Shown one piece after another: positions 60,610-64,000 of a stretch of DNA of 64,000 nt. This stretch comes from Aquatica leii (Eukaryota > Arthropoda > Insecta > Coleoptera > Lampyridae). The stretch spans positions 5,482,001-5,546,000 of the forward strand of contig CM069435.1 in assembly GCA_035610365.1 (NCBI GenBank), read 5' to 3'. Below the pieces are notes generated by a model. It was not told where the DNA came from. It searched no databases and saw only the letters and a list, made by a program, of their open reading frames with translations. The position numbers and the translations under genes are program-made. Each line of letters begins with the position of its first letter. The first letter of the stretch is position 1.

Positions 60610-62980
60610 GTGCCGCTTGCTACATGTTGAGTTGGTCTTGGTATTTTTGCCAACTTAATACGGGTTGCCACATACTTTTCCGTTTGACAATTTTTTTGAC
60701 ATAATCTATCACAGATTATTCATGCTAGTATGTAACTTAATAAAAGCTCTTTTTACCAGAGCTTCTATGTTCATCGCCCAGTTCAACTTTCACATATTCC
60801 AAAGACAGATAAACAACATACAGATGTTTCCAAGACTTGGTAATAACAGTCTAACAAAATACACATAGATCCAAAAGTAATAGCAGATCTGCTTATAAAC
60901 AAACGATGACAACTTAACCTTGACACAATTTGTGAGTTTCTTAAGATGCTCATCTAGGTCGGCATAGTGTAGGTATGACTGCATTATGTTGTAAGATGGC
61001 CGTACCGATATAGAATTATTTCAATTTTTAGAATACAAATTTTAAAATTTAGACTGATGGAGGTAGTATCTAAACGAAACAAAAGTTAACAATTAAAATA
61101 ATTATTTTACAGTAACGAAATTTTTGTTGGTACTAAAATTTAGTTTAGTACCTTTACCTAAAACATAAACATTAAACCTTCATAATAAATTTATGACCGG
61201 GTGAAAAAGCAACACGATGTTTTTTTTATTGCGTTTAACCCTAATTACTCAAAATGTTAACGAGCTTTCAGAAACTGCTGAACGTATTTAAAATCGTAGA
61301 AACTTTAAACATTACATCCGCTCTGGATTGTCTAGGTTATGAAGTTGTGTCTTTTAAAAATTAAGTATTCAAGGTACATAAACTACTTCCTAGTTTTTCT
61401 GGGATGTCAACTATCTGATCTACGTCCCTGATGGTTGTAACAAAAATCGTTATGTAGATAGGTAAGTACGTGCCCTCCGTTGATGCATCTATTTTCTACG
61501 TGAGATATCATATCCGTCAAAAGTTTTACGCTATTCTTCTTTATTTTTGTTTAATGTAAAATGTTTTAAATTTGAATACGATCAAAATGCCTCATGTTTA
61601 AGTTAGATAATTATCGAATAACTTCACGTCGTTTCGTTATTAATAAAATAATAAAATACGTCGCGAAGGTGGCCCACTGGCTTGTAACAATATTTTAAAA
61701 CAAGTTTTCGAGTCTACAACAAGCTTTGACCAATTAACTGAAGGCGAAACAAAGAAAATAAAAGAACACTTCAAGTTCTAACAATCAGATAAGAGGGAAG
61801 TGTTAACTTATGAAATATGTGACTGAGGGTTAGACGTGGGTCCATTTTGATTGTCACTGTAAAAGATTGACGTATTAACCATCTAGTTCTATCTATAATT
61901 CCTATCTCTTTCGAGGGAGCTATCGATTTCTATGTGCTTTTCAATTCCAAATGCAAACTGCAATTTTTTATTCAAAAATCCCGTTCGTGCCTTAGAAAAT
62001 CAATCTCAATCTACTATAAAGAGACAAATCGAAATAGAACAAACGTACGTGCTTGGGTATTGAAAAAAAAATACGAGTAGTCGGAACTTTGTTCTAGCAT
62101 TCTCTTCGGGAGTTCACTTCTGACCCAACAAAAACAACTCACGAATTCTAACACGACGCAACCGAGTCTGTTTAACATTCAAAGCATGTCTGCCACCATG
62201 CTTAGGTAATTTTATATTGTAATTAATTTTACACTTTGTTTGTATACGTTATGATATAAATCACTGCTTTCATATCAAGTTACTTGCACGGTTTCGTGGA
62301 GTAGACAATGGTAGCTAATATTTCTCTGTCGTTTTTACTTTTTTTTTAATTTATTTTAGTCGTTTTTTAAATTTTTTCAATTGTAACGGTTTCCGACGAA
62401 ATGTATACGAATTTTGTGTAAAAAAATAACTTGTTTGTAATTTATTTCAGCAATAAAAGAAATCAATTTGTAAAATACACTGCTTATGTAACTGTACATT
62501 CATTCTTATAGGATAATTGAGAACGTGTCCTCTTTTAAAACATCTAAAAGTTTTAAATATTTACATTTCTTACAAATGATTGAAGTCACAAAATCACAAA
62601 TTGATTATATTAGTTTTTAATTACATAATTACTCGGTTACTTGCACAAAAAACTAACAAATGCTGTTTAAGACTGAGATTATAGACAAATTTCTAGAATA
62701 AAAGCTAGATTGTAAAAAATTTAATTAACACTATTGAGCTGCACCTAAAAAAGCTAGATTCACTGCTTAATCTATTTTTCAAATATTTTTTTTAGTTTGT
62801 ATTAGTTTTGCTTTACCTGTTAATTGTGTGTATGTAATTGAGGTGTGTGTTAAGTCTTCGTCAACTAATAACTCAAAGTCGAAAATATCGTTTAACTTTG
62901 TGGGAAACTATACTGCAGTAAATTAATAGCCTACATATTTTTTCAGATCTTCTAAATTTCCAAAGGTCACCTTTGAATAT
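60610..62980. other. AT-rich intergenic stretch, nothing firm
   Basis: About 2.4 kb. A GC-richer patch at 62040-62215 has no open frame or motif. TTTTTTCAG at 62939-62946 resembles a 3' splice site just upstream of the next coding region. Confidence 0.45.
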
Positions 62981-62986
62981 TTCAGA

Positions 62987-64000
62987 ATGTCAAGCCGCAG
63001 TAAGGAACTGCTAGCTTTAGCTGCTATGAACGCCGAGCTCCAGAGAAAAATGGACAATTTTAAAAACAAAAATAAAACAGATTCTAAATCTAAAAAGGAT
63101 GATGATCATGATCCTGAATAATTACCACCGCATATAGATAATCTTGATAGCAGCGATAGGGAATTTACCGACGAGGGAAATGAAGATTTCCAGAGAAACT
63201 CTACAAAACACTCAACGGCAGAAATTAACATGCAGTACAAAGAAAATTTTGAGATTCAGGTAGCAACAGACGTAGTTAACTCTATTTTGTCTGAGATTGT
63301 AGATAATGTTGAAGAACACGCTACCAAGGAGCTTCAAAAATGTATACGAAAAAAGGGAATACCCGAAAACGAAGATTATTTGAAGAATCGCCTGCTGAAA
63401 GGAAGATGCGAAAACTAAATGACAAAGTGGCCTTACACAGCGTGCAATTACCTTATACCGAAAAGTGTAGATTGAAATGCCCTAAAGTTCTAAATTTAGA
63501 AAGACAAACAGAAATTAATAAACAATTTTGGGAAATGACTAATTTTGAACAAAGGACATTTTTATCAAGTTGTTTAAAAAGATGTGTAAAACAAAGTAAA
63601 ACGGTTGCTCATAATTCTAGAAGAGAATGTAGTTTTAAGTATGTCCTTAAAGATTTGAATGGAAGAGAGACTTATGTTTGTAAAACTTTCCTGCTAGCTA
63701 CTTTGGGGTTTCACCCTGCAAATGATACACTGTTGAAGTCAGTGAGGGAATCTGAAACTACAGCTGGTTTGCCAAAAAAAGACATGCGTGCCCACCATCC
63801 TAACGCCTCCAAAGTTAAAAAAAACTTGCTTATAGAACATATTTAAACTTTTCGGCCAGTCGTTTCACACTACAGGATCGGCTCTATTTGTCAAGTGACA
63901 TTTCAATTACTTTAATGCATAAAGATTTTATGGAAAAGAATCCAAATGTTAGGGCGTCTTATGAGCTATATAGACAGGCAGTCGCTAGCATGAATATTTC
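62987..64000 (+). pseudogene. Cysteine-rich multi-copy insect protein, possibly transposase (runs off window end)
   Basis: A frame from the ATG at 62987 (MSSRSKELLALAAMNAELQ) has a charged coiled-coil-like start, a stop at 63119, and continues in the same frame to 63416. Coding continues in another frame from about 63340 to 63846. The C-terminal part has CRLKCPKV, INKQFWEM, RRECSFKYVL, VCKTFLLATLGF and RAHHPNAS. After another frame change it reads LQDRLYLSSD and ASYELYRQAVASMNIS up to the window end. I recall multi-copy insect proteins with this order of blocks (a C-x3-C start, FW, VCK-x-FLLATLG, then YL and Y-x-LY), some regarded as DDE-type transposases. I cannot give a family name. At least one stop and two frame changes here. 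Confidence 0.5.

Overview
The window looks like AT-rich, gene-poor DNA from an arthropod nuclear genome, probably an insect. No host protein-coding gene, tRNA, rRNA or CRISPR array could be supported. The recognisable content is transposable elements in different stages of decay. The insect reading rests on the mix of families: piggyBac, hAT, pogo/Tigger, Tc1/mariner, R1- and Jockey-type LINEs, Penelope-like elements, and Ty1/copia and Ty3/gypsy fossils. The species cannot be named from this.

Layout. 1-2510: two head-to-head pieces of a piggyBac transposase and a piggyBac-type right end with palindromic repeats. 6941-8559: a TA-flanked element built largely of tandem palindromic repeats. 8740-11095: a copia fossil interrupted by a 943-bp foldback element with a perfect 9-bp target duplication. 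16.9-20.1 kb: a cluster of small inverted-repeat elements that share terminal motifs. 20.6 kb: a hAT scrap. 23.9-25.6 kb: a Penelope-like element whose halves lie in opposite orientation. 26.1-27.2 kb: a pogo/Tigger transposase. 27.25-28.4 kb: a second piggyBac transposase on the minus strand. 29.1-35.0 kb: a Penelope-like element with direct pseudo-LTRs and an inverted partial copy, split by a 2.57-kb DNA transposon. 36918-39660: a young hAT element with an 8-bp target duplication and a complete catalytic set. 42.3-45.9 kb: two LINE fragments. 45936-48503: a second 2.57-kb copy of the unnamed DNA transposon. 50.5-55.1 kb: an almost full-length R1/TRAS-like LINE. 56 kb: a Tc1/mariner remnant. 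59.1-60.6 kb: a gypsy fossil. 62987 to the end: the start of a cysteine-rich multi-copy protein I cannot name.

The strongest candidate for something undescribed is the transposon at 31784-34356 and 45936-48503, with a third decayed trace near 40.0 kb. Its protein of about 570 residues has a three-part Cys/His-rich N-terminus and a plausible D-D-E catalytic core with a C-x2-C...H insertion. Both copies have imperfect terminal inverted repeats of about 100-130 bp that start with CAC and end with GTG. Copy 1 sits in a Penelope element with a 3-bp TTA duplication. This combination suggests a CACTA/Mirage/Chapaev-like (CMC) relative. The superfamily is an inference.

The elements do not form a pathway. 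Their relation is one of nesting: foldback inside copia, unnamed transposon inside the Penelope pseudo-LTR, and hAT beside the third trace of the unnamed transposon. This nesting gives a relative order of insertion.
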